From Ulota crispa (lineage: Eukaryota; Streptophyta; Bryopsida; Orthotrichales; Orthotrichaceae), in NCBI GenBank assembly GCA_963920765.1, contig OY987247.1, positions 12,682,471 to 12,746,470 of the forward strand: a stretch of DNA of 64,000 nucleotides. Reading direction: 5' to 3'. The first letter of the stretch is position 1. Every line of letters begins with the position of its first letter. Made by a program: the position numbers and the translations under genes. Below the pieces are notes generated by a model. It ran no database searches. It had not been told where the DNA came from and saw nothing but the letters and a program-made list of their open reading frames with translations. Positions 1 through 30,825 of this stretch are shown here, in pieces.

Positions 1-3000
1 TCAAACAAGCTGATGAATTTTACGGGCGGAAGCATGAGTAGTTTCCATGCAGGGAGGTCAAGGGGTGGTCGTGGTGGGGGAGGTCGGGAAGGAGCTGAAA
101 GAGTACCCACAAATACTTTATGGGTTGGGCTCCCTGATATGGTAGGTCCGAGCTTCATGAACGAATCTGAATTGAAACAGGTGTTCAATCTTGCTGCAAA
201 TGGAGTTGGGGTTGTGACCAAAGTGAGGTCTGCCCGAACTTCTCGAGGACCATGCCGGTTTGTTGAGTTCGATCGAGTCGATGCAGCTGCAACAGCTTTG
301 AGGACAGTTGCTGGTCGATTGGATCCAGCTATCCAAATAGAATTCAGGTGACTGTTTACTCCTTATTTTGCATGGTTTACGTTTTCCATCATATTTGGAC
401 AATAGAACATGGCTTTTTGGATACCAGATTTTAATTTATGCAATCCTGTTTGTGCACTGAGCTTCAACTTACTCGTACAAGATTTTAATACTGGTGAATT
501 AATTGTTTATCTTGCTACCTTATTAGTTCTTTGAACCACTTTTGTACGGGGTTTTATGCAGCAATTCTGCAATATCTCTGCAGCACACTGAGCATCCTCA
601 TCCACATGCTCATAGTCATGGCCATGGAGGTCCTACACACCCGCAGATTCCATTTATGGACGTTCGTCGACGAGGTTGGGATTATCAACATGAAAAGGAC
701 AGGTCACTCGGTACAAGACAGCGTGAATGGGACATGGAGGGTGAGGGAAGGGAATCTCCTAGTCGCATGGATTTTGACGATGGAAGCATGGCAAGCGGGC
801 CGGGTCATTCAGGTGTTCCTCCTGGATGGGGAAACATGCGGGAGAAAGACTTCCCTGATGAGGAATATCATTTAGAATCAAGGTATGGGTTACCCAAGTA
901 CCTGTTGTTTACATGCTGTTGACAATTTTGTTATTAGTGCAGGTAAGGATTGATTGCTACTCGTTAAATTTTACTCACGTGCCTCTGTTGTCTATGTAGG
1001 GACCAACATCAAAGACCTGGGCGGTACGAAAATCCGATGGAGTACAGAGATGATTCTGCTGGCAGATTGGACATGACGACACCTCGACATGATACAAGTT
1101 CAACTTTTCAGAACCCTAGTGGTCCTGCGGTAGATCTTGGCAATGTAGTTCCGGAGAGCAGCCCAATGGTATCTCAGGGTACCAGCCACAGTTTGCTCGG
1201 ACGAAAGCCCATAGTTGAGCGGCAATCATCTACAGGTGCTAGTCTGATTCGGCCACCCCTACCTCCTCAAGGTGCCACACTAGCACCACTTCCCATCTTG
1301 AAGCACCCCTCCCGTGCCCACCTTGAAAGGTTACCGTCAAATAGTTCATGGTCGGGAGGAGTTCCATCATCTCCACTCGGCCAGGTCTCTCCTGCAACTT
1401 CTACCCCTGTTCCTAAATCAGCTTTGGTTTCGCCCTTGGGCACTCCACTCCAATACAGAGGTCCTACGAAGCTGGACAAGAGTGGAGGCCGTAGTGGGCC
1501 GCTACTTCTACAGTCTCCAGTTACCCCCGCTTTGAATAGTTTGCCTGTGCCACAGACAGTGGATCACCTGAACCAGACATTAGAGCAGTCGAGTAGTCAT
1601 CCAGAGCATTTGAGTTCTTCCTTGGAGCCTGTGCCTAATGCCTTGGATAGGGTGATTAGTTCTTTTGAACGAGCAAACAGTCTTGCAGAGGCGATGCATC
1701 CACCACTGCCTCCATTGCCACCTATCTCTCCACCCCCACCACCTCCTAGTGAAACTCCTCCACCACCTCCGTCTTCACCACCTCCTCCTCCTCCTCTGCC
1801 CCCACCGCCTAGCTCTCCACCACCACCTTTGCCTTCCACTCCTCATGATTTCAGTGCCAACGCTCCTGTAACTGGGCACGAGAGAAGAGACACTATTTCA
1901 GGACAGGGGAGAGGGGCTACTGTCGTGGAAGAGCATCAATGGCGAGGTACCTTGTGCAAGAGTGGGATGCAGTATTGTCAGGTGTTGGCTTCTCGTCAAA
2001 ACTCTACATCCTCCTCGTATGACCAAGCCCCCTTTGAGCCTGCTAGGTGAGTTGAACATATGCACTTAGAACTGAATTTGTACCTTTGTTAGAAAATCAC
2101 TTGATTGATTGCTGTATTTTCTTCAGGATAGCTACGAATTCATCACCGCCTCTCGTAGTCGCAGCTTTGTTATCGAGCCTTTTCAGTTTAGATAGCTGAA
2201 AATTGATTTTAGGATTGTTGCTTATAGATGTTTCTTATTCTCTGCTTTCCCCGTTTTTCTCAAATTTATATGCAGAGACAGTAGTTATGTTAACGTGAAT
2301 TGATGTGACTATACTTCTCGTTCTCTTCATTTTGTACTGCGAACACCGATTTCTTTCTGACCCTCTCACTTGGCCTTTTGAAACAGGTGGCCCGAAAAAC
2401 TTGACGTGACAAAACGTGCAGATTTTAAATCTGTGAAATCAACCTTTCAAAACACTCCTCCAAATCAGGTATGAGAAATCAACTCCAGCAATTTTCAGAC
2501 TACTTCTGCTCTTTTGAGTGTCTGTTGCTTCCTCGTAACGCAAGTTTTCCTGTCGTTGATGGATTTGTGTTGTATGTGCAGCGGGAGGTCTGCCGGCTCG
2601 TTCCTGGACCTGACCAACGGGATGGAGTAAGTGCCCTTTCTCTTCTCTTTTTTCATAGCTTCTAGCATGCCTCCGTGTGAGTTTGCCACCTTCGAAATAC
2701 TGAGTAGGAAATTAGTAATGTACCGTACCATTACGAAGCTCATAGTAATGTAGAGTTAGAAGCAAATTAGAACTTCAGAGTTGCTACATCTTGTTAACCT
2801 AAACCCTTACTAAGCCTCAATCTGGATGTTGTGTATATGCAGTTTGAGCAGTTTGTTACCTACTTGAAGCAGAGGGACCGTTCTGGAGTAGTGAAGCTCC
2901 CTGCAAGCGATCGGCTCTGGCAACGAATGCTATACATTCTTCCATGGTCAGGAGAGACCTGTACCATGCTCGAGATTTCACAACAGCCTAGCTCCTGCCT

Positions 3001-3043
3001 CATTGGTATAATCTTGCCAGCGCCCCCTTCGATGGCTGGTTAG
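1..3043 (+). CDS. RRM and SPOC domain RNA-binding protein (spen-like), 3' part
   Basis: The gene is cut by the window start. Spliced exons with GT-AG ends and consistent phases are 1-347, 562-882, 1000-2046, 2387-2468, 2582-2626 and 2843-3043 (2,043 nt, 680 aa visible). Residues about 38-115 form an RRM (RNP2-like LWVGLP, RNP1-like RGPCRFVEF). A His/Gly/Arg-rich linker follows, then a long Ser/Pro-rich stretch with polyproline at about 455-506. The C-terminus, about 537-680, is a SPOC domain ([53 protein letters not shown]). The order RRM, Pro-rich region, C-terminal SPOC is that of plant spen proteins such as FPA and Arabidopsis At4g12640. The SPOC wording looks closer to the latter, from memory. 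Such proteins act in the nucleus in RNA processing and 3'-end choice. The number of upstream RRMs is unknown, so no symbol is given. Confidence 0.9.
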
Positions 3044-3653
3044 TAACACTGAATCTCGATGATGCTGCTGTTTATCAATGTTGCTGCTTGAGAGGATTCA
3101 TTAAGCCATTTTGCTAGTGGACTTTGCTTGTGGTATTCTTGTCCTCGGTTCTTCAATGCCAACAATGTTCATCGATGTCAGACACGACTGGAACACTCCT
3201 TCGTTGCCTTTAGGAACTGGTGGTTTTGATCCAGGATATCCTGTCTAGAGTTAACTGCACTTGACACTGAAATCCTTGCTGGATTTGATGGTTGTGTATA
3301 CAAGTTTACACGTCTCATACTCTTTTCTATTTTTTTCGTAGCGCGGTGCTAGGTACTGCTTGCGTATAGGACAGTTTTATAGTTGCCCATTGCATCGATT
3401 GTTTTGTTCATTTATGAAATCTTGAATGGCACCAGTTCTTGGTTCACTGTCTCTTCACAAGAGGGGAGATGTGTTAAATCATTACTTTATTGAGGACTTT
3501 AGGGTTTTGCTTGAATCGTTGCACAATTACCACTATCTAGGAATTTGATGTGCATGTTACTGTGATGTCAATCTCTGATTTGGGCATGTGGTGAAGCTTT
3601 AGTGGCCCAAATCGATGGGTTTGTAGTGGCTGAAAAATTGCAACATTTTTTTT
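3044..3653 (+). other. 3' flank of the SPOC gene
   Basis: No coding region is seen. Base composition stays gene-like to about 3480, so this probably holds the 3' UTR. No clear polyadenylation signal could be fixed. Confidence 0.4.
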
Positions 3654-4097
3654 GGGGGAAATTACAAATAGGGGCATAAAAATGTAAAATATTACAAATA
3701 GGGGTGCAGTTTCAAAATAATTACAAATAGGGGTGCAATTTCAAAAATTAATCTAATTTTTTGTAATTTTTTTTGGTTTGGACATTGGTTGATTTAGATA
3801 CATCACATTAAATGTTAGCTAACTTTCAAAAAAATTAAAAGTTTTCAAAAATTGTCATTCCCTTTACTAAAATTTCTTTATTTAGGCTTGATTTGGAGAG
3901 TCTTGTAAGTTTTTTGGAAATTAGCTAACATTAGCTAACATTTGTTGTGATGCGCCTAAATCAACCAGTGTCCAAACCAAACCAAACAAAATTACAAAAA
4001 ATTACAATATTTTTGAAATTGTGCCCCTAATTATTATGAAACTATGCCCCTTTTTGTAATATTTTACGTTTTCATGCCCCTATTTGTAACTTCCCCC
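3654..4097. mobile_element. Foldback MITE, MULE-like
   Basis: A 444-bp imperfect inverted repeat. The left arm (3654 to about 3826) carries GGGGGAAATTACAAATAGGG. The right arm (about 3925-4097) carries its complement, ending CTATTTGTAACTTCCCCC. The motif ACAAATAGGGG recurs within each arm. The 9-bp flanks are A/T homopolymer on both sides (8 of 9 identical), which fits a 9-bp target duplication but is weak evidence because of low complexity. The transcript would fold into a long hairpin. It has no coding capacity. Confidence 0.75.
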
Positions 4098-5232
4098 TTT
4101 TTTTTTTCCATGATGCTAAATCAGGTTTCTTTGGAAATGAGTATCAGTAGTGAGGCGTAAAATAATTCAAATTGCCAAAGAATGGCTTTGTGACGATTGA
4201 GTTGCAAAGCCTTGTGGAACTCTTTGACCTTGACGTGGCATTTGGTACAAGAACCTTAGTCATAATGTTAATTTGCAAATAAATAATGGTTTGAAATGTG
4301 CACGTTCATACAGTTTTAGTTACATATAATAAGATATAAAAGCTTAAATACAAACAAGAATAAAACTATGACAATTATGGTGTTGAAAACTATGGTTGAG
4401 TGGTAACTAAAACTGAAAGTACAACTCTCAAGCTGTATACGAGATCTTGTAAATCTTGCGTATTTGCAATTCCAAGTTCTACTGCCTCAAATCACAATTA
4501 GTGATGATTTTGAATCAAAATCCTGAGTTTCAAAATATGGTGATTTCTTAAGTTTTTTTAGATAAGGCGTATGGTTAAGCTTTATATGAATTTTAATATT
4601 CAAAATTTAAATCATAGAAATGTTGTCCCATTCATTGCAAATAAAATTAATTGAGCTTTTATACAAGCAATTAGTCCAATAGGTCATCACAACGTTACCC
4701 AAATGCTACACAAATAAATTGTAATACTATAGATGACATATCTTTTTGTTCTTTTGAAATTGATTCAAAAATGGGACTTATAATAAGTTGAATTAAGGAG
4801 TTGGAAGCAATTTCTATCACTATGATGCACTTACAAATTCAAAGAAGATACAAAAAATGAATGGGACAAAAATGGGAAAAAATTGCAATGGAATCAAAAA
4901 GCCTCTCCAGATGCCAAAAGAATTGAGTATGTGTAATATTCAAATGCAAATACAAATGATCTATACTGTACTTTTTGCTTAAGCTTAAATCCAATTTGGC
5001 TTGACCCATAAATTTTATATCTATCAAAAAAATCTAAAATTTATCAAACATATATTTTTTGAAATGTTAATGGATAACCAATTCTTAAAGAATCATCTTT
5101 TCCACACCCAAGTTTCTAACTTCATCACAACTAAAGAGAAAACAAATAAAAGTTCCATAAACACATCATTTCAAAACTTACACAATGTTGACCTCCTTGA
5201 ATTGGTCAATGAAGATAGGGTAGTTGCACAGT
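4098..5232. other. AT-rich intergenic DNA, nothing recognised
   Basis: No gene, RNA or repeat structure is supported. The small frames here (for example 4839-5027 and 5001-5309) have no family features. Confidence 0.4.
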
Positions 5233-5236
5233 TTAA

Positions 5237-5460
5237 CCCCGAAAGGGCCCAAACGCCCTTTGCGGCCGTATGTATAATTGTATATATAGACGTATTTGAG
5301 TTGCTTTGAGGGCTTTTCAAAAAAAATTGTGCATCCACTATCATACAACCCTTCAATATGTATGGTTGTAACACTTAATTTCCAACTGATTCAAACTTCT
5401 GAATATTGGTTGTGACCGTATTTGGTATTGTAGCTCTAGAGCCCAAGGGCCCTTTAGGGG
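5237..5460. mobile_element. Group T MITE (TTAA flanks), 224 bp
   Basis: TTAA lies at 5233-5236 and 5461-5464. The ends are CCCCGAAAGGGCCC and GGGCCCTTTAGGGG, near-perfect inverted repeats. The length matches the 218-242 bp class of group T in this window. It is non-coding. Confidence 0.75.
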
Positions 5461-5629
5461 TTAATAACATGGGATTCAAGTTGGAGGCAAGAGGTACACT
5501 TGCTACAGGCGTGTGTCTTTCAATGACTATTTATTATCCTCCATGTACAAATTTTTAGTAAGAATAAGATCAAATTAATTTCAATGCTTGAACATAATGT
5601 ATTTCCATAATTTAATATCAAGCCACTTA

Positions 5630-6480
5630 TATTACTACACTAAATATTGCATTTAGGTTGCCTCAACAACTAGGTTGCCTTATCCTCAAAAAATATTTCA
5701 TGACTCACTACATGACCACTTGGAGTTGCATCCAGTTGAGGGTTCTTTTTTTGGTTTTTTGACTAATGGCTATGTGGCATTATTTGGAAATGGTTTGTAG
5801 CTTGCAATCTCCATCCCTATTTTAGTTGGAGTTGAAGATAGCTCCTATGCATGGATGTTTGCAACATTATGGGAATTTTTTGTAGGCAAAAAATGTTCAT
5901 TGGCATTTTTTTTGAGAATATTCCAATAACCATTGACATAACTTAATTATTGCATGGAATTGGATTAGACAATACCTCAAATAATTTAAAATGTGGCATC
6001 AATTTTCAATTTTATGAGAATTTTATGAAAACCTATGCTACAATGCAATTTTCATTATTGCAAACTGGCATTTTTCAAAAATAAATCCCCATTTCTTTCT
6101 TATAGGCTTGAAGCTCACCTTTTTTTTGAGGCAATTGGGCCTTAAATTGCCCAATAAAAAAAAAATCTAACTCTCTAGATACTAGAATTTTACACAATTT
6201 ACAACCAAAATGTTGCTCATTTGTTTTTCAACAACTTTGTTGCTCTTGTCAAGGCCTTTAGTTTTTTTTTTATTGCACTAATTATTGATGAAAATTATTG
6301 TAGTATTGATGAGTATTTATGTAGTCCAAAATGGTGAGAAATTAGAGTGTGGCAACCTAAAAAAATATTTAATGTAGATTCTTTTTGATTTGTTGATACC
6401 ATTGATTTTTTTATTATGCTTACAAAAACATGTCATTTTCACTCAGCAACCTAAAAAAGTCTGACACCAGTGCTCTACTC
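5630..6480. repeat. Dispersed repeat shared with 31066-31740
   Basis: Segments at about 5640-5750 (AGGTTGCCTcAACAA, CATGACTCA) and 6230-6330 (TGATGAAAATTATT) recur in the same order at about 31070-31170 and 31230-31330. This indicates two old copies of one larger non-coding element. Its ends could not be placed. Confidence 0.5.
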
Positions 6481-6742
6481 AAAGGAGTCCAAAGAACATA
6501 ATTCTACAAACTACTTTTAACCCCTAAAGGATGCAGCCTACCACTGCAACTAGTAGAATACAAGGTTTTTTTTTGTATTTGGAACAGATTCACACCTTTA
6601 TTGCATTTGAGATCAACAAAGAAGTTGGAGAATAGATCAAAGCGGTTCTAATGAGCTGCTTGAGATCCCAAATTAAAATTTCTTATTGATAGCAAATGAC
6701 AATTATACGTCAACGTACATATGGCTCCTTATGGTCGTTTAA

Positions 6743-7860
6743 CCCCTGAGCGCCCATAGTTGTTTTAGGGTTTAGGAGAAAATGGGTAGTTTAACCCCTA
6801 AATCCTTGAGTGTCCCCTTGGGGGACAAATGAGATTTTTTGAAACTTTTTTTGAAAATAGAAAAACACATTAGCTTTTGGGGAGTATAACTTTTATTCCA
6901 ATCTATGCTCAAAAGCAAAAGTTATGCCTAGATAAGCAAAAATTTATGGAGATTGGGCAAAAATAAATTTTTTTACTTTTTTTTTTTTTTTTTTTCGATT
7001 CTTTCTTCTCATAGCTTATAGTTTTTTCTACATTTGAAGCTTTGATTCATTCCATTTGGACGAGTTATGAGAAAATTATGGACAATCTTGTTATTTGGGC
7101 ACCTCAAGCATCTTCTTGAAAAAATAACTTATAAACTTCATGTTGGAATGCAAGTTTAACATTTTTTTAAAGTAAATTGCTAGAAAGGGTGAAGTCTGCT
7201 TTCTAGAACACTTTCACCGTTGGGATTATGGCATTTCAACTCCATTGCAAGGTTATTAACAATTTAAGTTTTTGTGCAGTTTCATACCTTCTTTTACCTA
7301 ATGTTTTTTATAAGGATGAAAATTAAGTAATTTTTTGATTTGATTTTTTCCAAAGATTATCAACTCAATTATCCACCATTGAAAAATAAATCCCAAAACT
7401 TTGTGGTGCAAAAAATTTAAGTTAAAAAAGTTCAAAGTCAAATAATCTAATCACACAAGGTGCAAAAAAATTTGTTTTTGACACTTTAAACGCAAATATC
7501 TTGCAATCTATGCGGTCAAAGTTCTTGAAATTTTGTTTCCACTTTTTTATACTAGTCTAATACAAGATTCTATGGTTAGATATGCAAAAAGACCAATTTT
7601 TTAACTTTTTCCTCTTTGCAATAGAAATGGCAATTTTGAATGTCTTGTGACAAAATAAAGGCCCCAGGGATTTAGGGGTTAATGGCCACCAAAGCTTGGA
7701 AAATTACATCCAAAAAAAGTGACTGTAGGATTTGAAAAAGGACTACCTTCTCTGCTGATGGGGACCAGCCATGACTGTTTTCACTATACAAATTAAGAAA
7801 AAAAATGAGATAAAGTTGTAGGCCCTAATGACAAGATCCTGTCGCTGGGGTGCTTAAGGG
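6743..7860. mobile_element. Group T element, middle of the nest
   Basis: It is inserted in the outer element with TTAA at 6739-6742 and 7861-7864. Left end CCCCTGAGCGCCC, right end GGGGTGCTTAAGGG. It belongs with the copies at 8308-8535 and 38915-39132 (shared GGAGAAAATGG and TAATGGCCACCA). It is interrupted at its own internal TTAA. Confidence 0.8.
6795..7678. mobile_element. Group T element, innermost, 884 bp
   Basis: TTAA flanks at 6791-6794 and 7679-7682; ends CCCCTAAATCC and GGATTTAGGGG. The uninterrupted sisters read GGTTTAATGGCCACCA at this point, so their single TTAA is the empty target and here it is duplicated. The interior is AT-rich with no long frame, so it is non-autonomous. 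Confidence 0.85.
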
Positions 7861-7878
7861 TTAAGGGTTAAGAATTAA

Positions 7879-8104
7879 CCCTTAAATGCCTACATGGCAT
7901 AGTATATACGTTGACATATAATTGTCAGTTGCTACTAATAAAAAATTTTAATTTGGGATCTCAAGTAGCTCACTAGAATCACATTGGTCTATTCTCCAAC
8001 TTCTTTATTGGTCTCAAATGTAATAGAGGTGTGGATCCATTTCAAATACAAGAAAAATACGCCGTATTGTACTGGCAGCAAAGGGCCTTCCCGTTGTTCA
8101 AGGG
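7879..8104. mobile_element. Group T MITE, 226 bp, reverse orientation
   Basis: TTAA at 7875-7878 and 8105-8108; left end CCCTTAAATGCC, right end CAAGGG. It is the reverse complement of the family at 6521 and 52545 (TATATACGTTGACA, GGGATCTCAAGTAGCTCACT). It lies 7 bp from the nest. Confidence 0.8.
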
Positions 8105-8307
8105 TTAAAGAACGTCATTTTGTAAACTGCTATCTCTTGCAAATTGTCAAATTAAAGTAACGATCTAGCTGTCAATATCCAGAAATAATGGAGTGAGTAC
8201 TATTTAAAATTGGAACACTTACATACCATTATCAACTTCATCAATTGTCAGAACCATTTGTAGTCTTCTAGAATAATAAATATATTTCTAATCTTATCAA
8301 GTGTTAA

Positions 8308-8535
8308 CCCCTGAGCGTCCAAAGTTATTTTAGGATTTTGGAGAAAATGGGGGTTTAATGGCCACCACAACTTGGAAAATTACATCCAAAAAAAGTGATT
8401 GTAGGATTTGAAAAATGACTTCTTCTTTGCTGATGGAGACCAACCATGACTGTTTTCACTGTACAGAGTGAGAGAAAAAGTGAGAAAAAGTTTGTGGGCC
8501 CATCGACAATATAATGTTGATCGGACGCTTAGAGG
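8308..8535. mobile_element. Group T MITE, 228 bp, intact reference copy
   Basis: TTAA at 8304-8307 and 8536-8539; ends CCCCTGAGCGTCC and GGACGCTTAGAGG. The uninterrupted GGGTTTAATGGCCACC inside it is the empty-site counterpart for the innermost nested element. Confidence 0.85.
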
Positions 8536-8846
8536 TTAAAGAGAAAGCAATCGCAGATTTAAAGAACAGACAACCATAACGGTGTGAAATATTCCACACC
8601 ATTCTCTTAGAGGGAGGGCAATCTTTACTAGTGCTATTGAATGTTATGACTTAAGGATCTAGTGATTCCAGCCAATCTCGATCTGCTTCAATCAAAAGCC
8701 TTTATAAATTTCACAGCATTGTTCTTGTAAGACTCAAAGACATCTTCCCTTTGCAAACTCATGTGTATTGCACATTGTTAAGTTGAAGAAAGCAAATCTA
8801 ATAAGATAAGTTGGAATTTACGCATCTTACTCTTTTTCACACTTAA

Positions 8847-9806
8847 CCCCAAATGTCCAAGGGTGTTTTTCTTGTTTTTGGAAGGTAGTTTTGAAGTTTT
8901 TGAATTGTCCTTGTAAGATCATTATTAAACATCAAAACAAAATTGTGAGCTAAATTGTAACCGTTGAATCTTGAACTTCAAGGTTTCTAGATGGCATTAC
9001 CCAATAAGAATCCAAAATGGCCGCGTAGGTTTTAAGATATTTGTAATTCAACAATGATGAGCATGGAATTTTTTGCTTTTTTTTTAACTACCCAAAACTT
9101 CTAATGTAAATTGGCAACTTGTAGATACAAAATTGTGAGACAACTACTTAGGATGTTTTAGTGTTTATTGTTGTTACTTCAAAACCAATAGCCCCTCTTC
9201 CAAATTCATCACCACAATTTCACAAATGTGCTTGCAACGCAATTGTCAAAACGCAACCGTCCAATACAAAGAAATTTTCAACTTCAATTATTAACCAAAA
9301 ATCATTATGAATGAAAGAGAATTCTATAGTGAAAGGATCCTAATTTCTATAACAAAGACATTCCAAGTGAAATTAATCCAAAAGCACTTTTAGATTTTGT
9401 TAGATGTCAAAATTTCAAAAAAAAAAGCCCTTGTTGCCCAAGGGAGTGCCCAAGGGAAATCTTCACCTTTTGCTCAACTTGATGCCCGTCTTTTCAATGT
9501 GGCAACTTCTCATAGGCTTTGTGACACTATTCACAACACTATTCATGACATTATTCATGACATTATTCATGACACTATTCACAACACTATTCACGACACA
9601 AAGTGCATGCTTGTAGTTAACCTTCCACCAAAAACAAATTGAATAAGATATGGAGGAAATTGAATTTGAATGCTGAAGCTAACTTCAACGCGCAACTTTT
9701 CCACAAAAAAAAACCTCAAAACAATAAAATCTGTAACTTCAACAGGGTTTCAAAGTTTCTTGAAATTTTTTGGACACGAGAATCTAGTGCCTTGGGCATT
9801 TAGGGG
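8847..9806. mobile_element. Group T element, 960 bp
   Basis: TTAA at 8843-8846 and 9807-9810; ends CCCCAAATGTCCAAGG and CCTTGGGCATTTAGGGG. A 12-bp minisatellite sits inside at 9523-9594. The frame at 9397-9642 only reads through that repeat. The interior is not similar to the 884-bp element. Confidence 0.75.
9523..9594 (+). repeat. 12-bp minisatellite, 6 units
   Basis: Six head-to-tail units of RACAYTATTCAY. Translated in one frame it gives a repeated (D/N)(T/I)IH tetrapeptide. It lies inside the 960-bp group T element. Confidence 0.9.
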
Positions 9807-9810
9807 TTAA

Positions 9811-10440
9811 AGATAACAGATACAATACTTCTTAATTGCTACTCTTCAAATTCCTCCATTGTTCTTAGTCATGTGCAACATTGAAAATATTTTGGATGAA
9901 GTGGCCTTAGCCTTTTTTCTAACCATAAAGTGGTTGAGTAGCAAGGATGGCTACATTTCTTTTATAAAAGCAAAGTTGGATGCTTTCAACCTTTCATCAA
10001 AACTAAATCTTATGATGATTTTGTGAAAAATTAGAATATTGCACTAATAGGATGAAGCAACATTAAGTAGAAGCTTGAAATCTGGGCTCCTAATCCCAAA
10101 CTTGTGTATAAAAGTTGGTTAAATATTTTACATTTTTTCAAAAATACTATAGAACAATTAGCCACACCAATTTTGGTGGAACAAGAAAGCGATAATTAGC
10201 ACAAAACTTTTTCACTGGTGTGCAATCCACTAGAAATATGATTACAAATTCTAATCTCATCACGAAGCAATCGGAGACTGCGAACAAACCACTCGGGGAT
10301 CCGGCGGATGCATCAAAAGCCTTCATGACAAGAAATATCAAACCCTCAGAGACGGAGTATCGGAAAACCGGAGGATATTAGGAACTAAGGGTTGAGGATG
10401 AGAACCGGGTATACCTGGTCGTCGTGGTATTTCAGAGACC
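9811..10440. other. Intergenic DNA before the BEACH gene
   Basis: AT-rich to about 10250, then abruptly richer in G+C toward the gene. No other feature is seen. Confidence 0.4.
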
Positions 10441-10473
10441 CTGATCTACGATCCGGAGGTGCCAGAGCCCGGG

Positions 10474-10492
10474 TATAAACCTTCCTCACGTG
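10474..10492 (+). promoter_or_regulatory. Candidate core promoter of the BEACH gene: TATA box and G-box
   Basis: TATAAA at 10474-10479 and a palindromic CACGTG at 10487-10492, at the start of a GC-rich leader. A start of transcription near 10505 would give a leader of about 490 nt. A G-box just downstream of TATA is unusual, so its role is uncertain. Confidence 0.45.
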
Positions 10493-10992
10493 TGCACGTT
10501 CACATCGGTGCGGACAGCGGAGAGCAGGGGTAGAGTCCATAGCGCCGAACTGCATCTTCCGGTGCCATTGAACGCCTCACACGGCGTCGACCGTCGCTTC
10601 GATGCGCCGCTAATCTCCACCACCATCGCCGCATTTGATCGACTCCGTCATTTTCGACTTCCTTGCAGCTGGAGCTACACAGGAACACCTTTTTTGTCTC
10701 ACGATCTGATGAGAATGAACTAGGTTTGGCACTTGCTTCCGATTCTTGTTTATGCTATCATAAGTTACGAATTTTTGTTTGCTATCAACTAATTACAGAA
10801 TAAGATCGGTGAAGAAGTGCTCTGGAGTGTGATTTCTAATTAGCCGGGATTCTACGAGGAGAATGCTAGTGATTAGATGTGTTTTTGGTTGTGAATACCT
10901 GGGGTTTTGCGAACGAGATCGATCGGGAGGTGTGACTCGGTAGTTGTGTTGAATGTGATTGACAGCGGTAGCTGTAGATTGAAACGAGGATC

Positions 10993-29709
<18,717 letters not shown>

Positions 29710-30380
29710 CGATCTTCTTTTGTTTGAAGAAACACTCACCTGGGATAGTTACACAATTTTGTTAGAATTAAGATGCACAGCCTTTGTGCGGCTGCTCTTA
29801 CTTCTAAGCTAGATGAGCAGCTGCTGGCTTACAAATACATAAGGTTCTCAGCATACAACCCCCACTCACGGAGTTAAAGTCAGTGGACATAATCGTGGAG
29901 CTGATGAACAAGTATGTCTGTCATAGAATTCTGTGGCATGTACACTTGTAGATGTAGGTAGCACTTTGTAGACAATGTCAGGTTAGTTGCATTCAGCTAC
30001 TCATTCGTAGAATAGGGCAAACAGTTGTGAGCACTCTTAGGGGTGCCTGTGTTGATAGTGATGAATTAATGCCGACCATGCATCGTTTTCACAGAATCAT
30101 CAGACTTTACTGGTCGAGGACCTTCGGAATTTCTCTTGAAAGTTTTGCATATTTGAGCTTATTCCATTATGCAGTGATAAACGTGATGAAGTAGTGTAAC
30201 CTGATTACAGCACCAACGTTTTTAGCATGGTTGCTTTCGGGTGTATAGGCTCATTTAATCCTTGAAACATTTGCGTTCTCTGTTTCAGGGAAAAAACACT
30301 TTGGAGCTATCTTTTCGAAGTGCTGAAGGGTAACCTAGAAGGATTGCAGCCTAGAGGTTTAGATTACAGCAGGTGATGGC
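29710..30380 (+). other. 3' flank and probable 3' UTR of the BEACH gene
   Basis: Gene-like composition continues to about 30380 without a reading frame. Beyond it the DNA becomes AT-rich. Confidence 0.4.
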
Positions 30381-30825
30381 TAAACCACGGAATTCCTTTA
30401 TTGCACTTTCTAAGCAAACATTAGATATTCTGTGTTAAGGTTGTAACTAAGCTAAAGCACTGTCTTTGTGTGGTGTTCAAAACCAGTTTTCTAAGTTCAA
30501 AAAGTGGCTTTTCAAAACTGACCTAAATATAGTAGGATCACAAATTTAAAATTTACATTGGTAAACAACTGCAAAACATTTAGAGACATGTCCAAAATTA
30601 AAAAGTATGAAAGACTTCAAGCAAAACATTGGAAATCTCCAATCCTGAATAATATAAAGAGCTTATATTTACATGAATAACTCATAAGTAGATAAATGTG
30701 TCATTAAAGTTGTACAAATGATTTCTATCCAAAAAATACAAGCATGTGGCTTCACCATAAAATTAAAAAATTATCACCATTATACGACTTCCTAAAAAGG
30801 CTACTTGCCATTGTGAGCCTATCAG

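Larger units (their letters stand above)
6521..7867. mobile_element. Group T element, outer shell of a triple nest
   Basis: TTAA lies at 6517-6520 and 7868-7871. Left end CCCCTAAAGGATGC. The left 220 bp match 52545-52770 (same orientation) and 7879-8104 (opposite). The element is split by another group T element at an internal TTAA. Removing that insert with one TTAA rejoins TGGTCGTTTAAGGGTTAAG, matching the end of the intact copy at 52770 apart from one base. Confidence 0.75.

Noticed and set aside
1597-1839. Glycine-rich frame on the minus strand
   Set aside because: Shadow of the polyproline stretch of the SPOC gene.
6789-7683. TTAACCCCTAAA sequences as interstitial telomere repeats
   Set aside because: Plant telomere CCCTAAA needs tandem units; here it occurs once per element tip, paired with an inverted copy and TTAA.
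9397-9642. 81-aa frame with tetrapeptide repeat
   Set aside because: Lies inside a TTAA element and reads through a 12-bp minisatellite; no family features.
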